This document shows positions 63,124 to 64,000 of a stretch of 64,000 nt of DNA, in pieces (positions within the stretch are counted from its first letter, which is position 1; every line of letters starts with the position of its first letter). This DNA is from Herbaspirillum hiltneri N3. Its GTDB lineage: Bacteria > Pseudomonadota > Gammaproteobacteria > Burkholderiales > Burkholderiaceae_D. The stretch spans positions 620,001-684,000 of the forward strand of contig NZ_CP011409.1 of the NCBI RefSeq assembly GCF_001267925.1, written 5' to 3'. The notes under the pieces are model-generated. The model was not told the origin of the DNA. It worked only from the letters and a program-made list of their open reading frames with translations, and searched no databases. The position numbers and the translations under genes are program-made.

Positions 63124-63822
63124 TCAGGGGATTCTTTTTAGCGCCAAGTGTAAAGTCGGATTTTCTCCGATAACGGTCAGATAGTAGCCGTTCTCGATGC
63201 GCATCGGAAGAAAAGCTTTGTACTGACCGGCATTATCGACGATTGTCATGTCCTTTGCCGCCGTGAGAGTAAAGGTGGTTCGCTGTCCGGGCATGGCCAG
63301 GGGATAAGAGCGAAAGTCCTGCGCATTCAGTTCGCGATACTGATATTGCGGAGGATTGAATGGCGATGGATTTGCACCGATTGCCCCGTCGGGACGGTGG
63401 GAGGAACCGAATGGCGGATACGCACCGAAATTCTGCCCGCCCAGCGGCGGATATTTATCATCCGGATTGGGATAAAACAGGCAGGTCAGCGAAGCCGCAA
63501 CTGTTGTGGCGGAAGTGGAAGTGGAAGTGGAAGCGGAAGCGGAAGCGGGTGCGGGTGCGGGCGCCGCGCTGCCGTCGCACTCGGTTGCCACGATGTAATA
63601 GAGAATCTGATTGCCGCTGGAGTCATCGTTGAGCGTCAGTACCGACTTGCCGCGGTTTTCATAAAAACGGACCAGGGTGATGTTGTGCCGATTGTTTCGA
63701 CTGTCAACTACCTGGTAGGTAGCGTAGAGGGAATGCGCGGTTTTTTCTGCTTCAGGAGTAGCGAAGGGTCCGGCGCAGCCAACCAGCGTCATGGACAATG
63801 TCAGGCAGACCGGTAACTTCAT
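63124..63822 (-). CDS. Lipoprotein of unknown function with a dipeptide-repeat tract
   Basis: 232 residues. Lipobox LVGC at about 13-16 follows a short signal sequence (MKLPVCLTLSMTLVGCAG). The early part has YATYQVVDSRNNRHNITLVRF, then a low-complexity tract of Ala-Pro, Ala-Ser and Thr-Ser dipeptides (residues about 85-104) encoded by the hexanucleotide array at 63511, then a Pro/Gly/Phe-rich middle (GGQNFGAYPPFGSSH) and a beta-rich end. I do not recognise the family. It separates prfA from dsbB. Confidence 0.65.
   Translation of the reverse strand: MKLPVCLTLSMTLVGCAGPFATPEAEKTAHSLYATYQVVDSRNNRHNITLVRFYENRGKSVLTLNDDSSGNQILYYIVATECDGSAAPAPAPASASASTSTSTSATTVAASLTCLFYPNPDDKYPPLGGQNFGAYPPFGSSHRPDGAIGANPSPFNPPQYQYRELNAQDFRSYPLAMPGQRTTFTLTAAKDMTIVDNAGQYKAFLPMRIENGYYLTVIGENPTLHLALKRIP
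63511..63564. repeat. Hexanucleotide tandem array inside the lipoprotein gene
   Basis: Nine 6-bp units: GGAAGT x3, GGAAGC x3, GGGTGC x2, GGGCGC. On the coding strand they read as Thr-Ser, Ala-Ser and Ala-Pro dipeptides. Unit gain or loss would change protein length without shifting frame. Confidence 0.9.
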
Positions 63823-63891
63823 CGCGTGCTCTCTTCAGCGTTTAAGAGAGCGTTCGACCGGCGGTGCGCGAATTAGTTTATTTTTCGCGTT

Positions 63892-64000
63892 TTATTCTTC
63901 GTCGCCCAACTGCGCCAGCAACTCCGCCTGATGCTCGGTGATCAGTGCATTGGTCAGTTCTTCCAGATCGCCGTCCATGATGAAATCCAGCTTGTACAGC
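63892..64000 (-). CDS. prfA: Peptide chain release factor 1, C-terminal end
   Basis: Only the last 35 codons are in the window. The visible residues [20 protein letters not shown], then [14 protein letters not shown], match the conserved RF1 C-terminus. RF1 reads UAA and UAG stops. The 5' part, with the PxT and GGQ motifs, lies beyond the window. The neighbouring prmC supports the call. Confidence 0.88.
   Translation of the reverse strand, partial: LYKLDFIMDGDLEELTNALITEHQAELLAQLGDEE

Overview
The window is about 62-65% GC by eye, has very few intergenic gaps, and carries no rRNA, tRNA, integrase or transposase gene that I can see. Gene content points to a betaproteobacterium of the order Burkholderiales, most likely Oxalobacteraceae (Herbaspirillum-like). 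The signs are two Burkholderiales-type trimeric porins, a metK / SAH riboswitch / ahcY / holin-like / metF methionine-cycle block, an IorA-IorB fusion, TctC-type (Bug) binding proteins and a VanZ-BirA-CoaX-SPOR neighbourhood. This is inference from gene families, not from a database match.

Layout. 1-3775: end of a FecR-domain gene, an OmpA-like lipoprotein, a hydroxyacid dehydrogenase/amidohydrolase pair and an atypical NmrA-like protein. 4071-6529: a chemoreceptor whose tail runs out of frame into a LysR gene that has lost its start; this looks like a deletion junction. 6534-15585: a TctDE-like two-component system divergent from a TctC-like binding protein, a complete Fbp-type ABC importer and a porin, which together look like one regulated uptake locus. 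15656-23098: short asparaginase-domain protein, a soluble double-Cache/CheW protein, an unknown protein, a dehydrogenase, a quinone reductase and a divergent LysR regulator.

23615-35607: PEP carboxykinase; ahpC-ahpF with a candidate OxyR-controlled promoter; D,D-carboxypeptidase; an alpha/beta hydrolase, ferredoxin and VanZ group; birA-coaX-SPOR; argB. 35686-46151: TraB/GumN protein, a compound inverted-repeat element, a HAD nucleotidase, a His-rich Fur-family regulator, xerC, DUF484, a porin, a Sel1-repeat protein, dapF (with an apparent frameshift) and two LpxL-type acyltransferases.

46332-50489: methionine/SAM cycle (metK, SAH riboswitch plus ahcY, a small membrane protein, metF). MetK makes SAM, methyltransferases yield SAH, AhcY removes SAH, and MetF supplies methyl-THF. 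50548-64000: 5-formyl-THF cyclo-ligase, soluble lytic transglycosylase, NDUFA9-like protein, glutathione transferase, cca, a GNAT-like protein, phenylalanine hydroxylase and indolepyruvate ferredoxin oxidoreductase (aromatic amino-acid breakdown), then prmC, dsbB, a lipoprotein with a hexanucleotide repeat, and the 3' end of prfA.

No wholly new defence or mobile system is visible. The points most worth a second look are the MCP-LysR junction (4071-6529), the dapF frameshift (43615), the soluble tandem-Cache CheW protein (16234-18864), and three large intergenic palindromes that each overlap a stop or start codon (14333, 26504, 36653).
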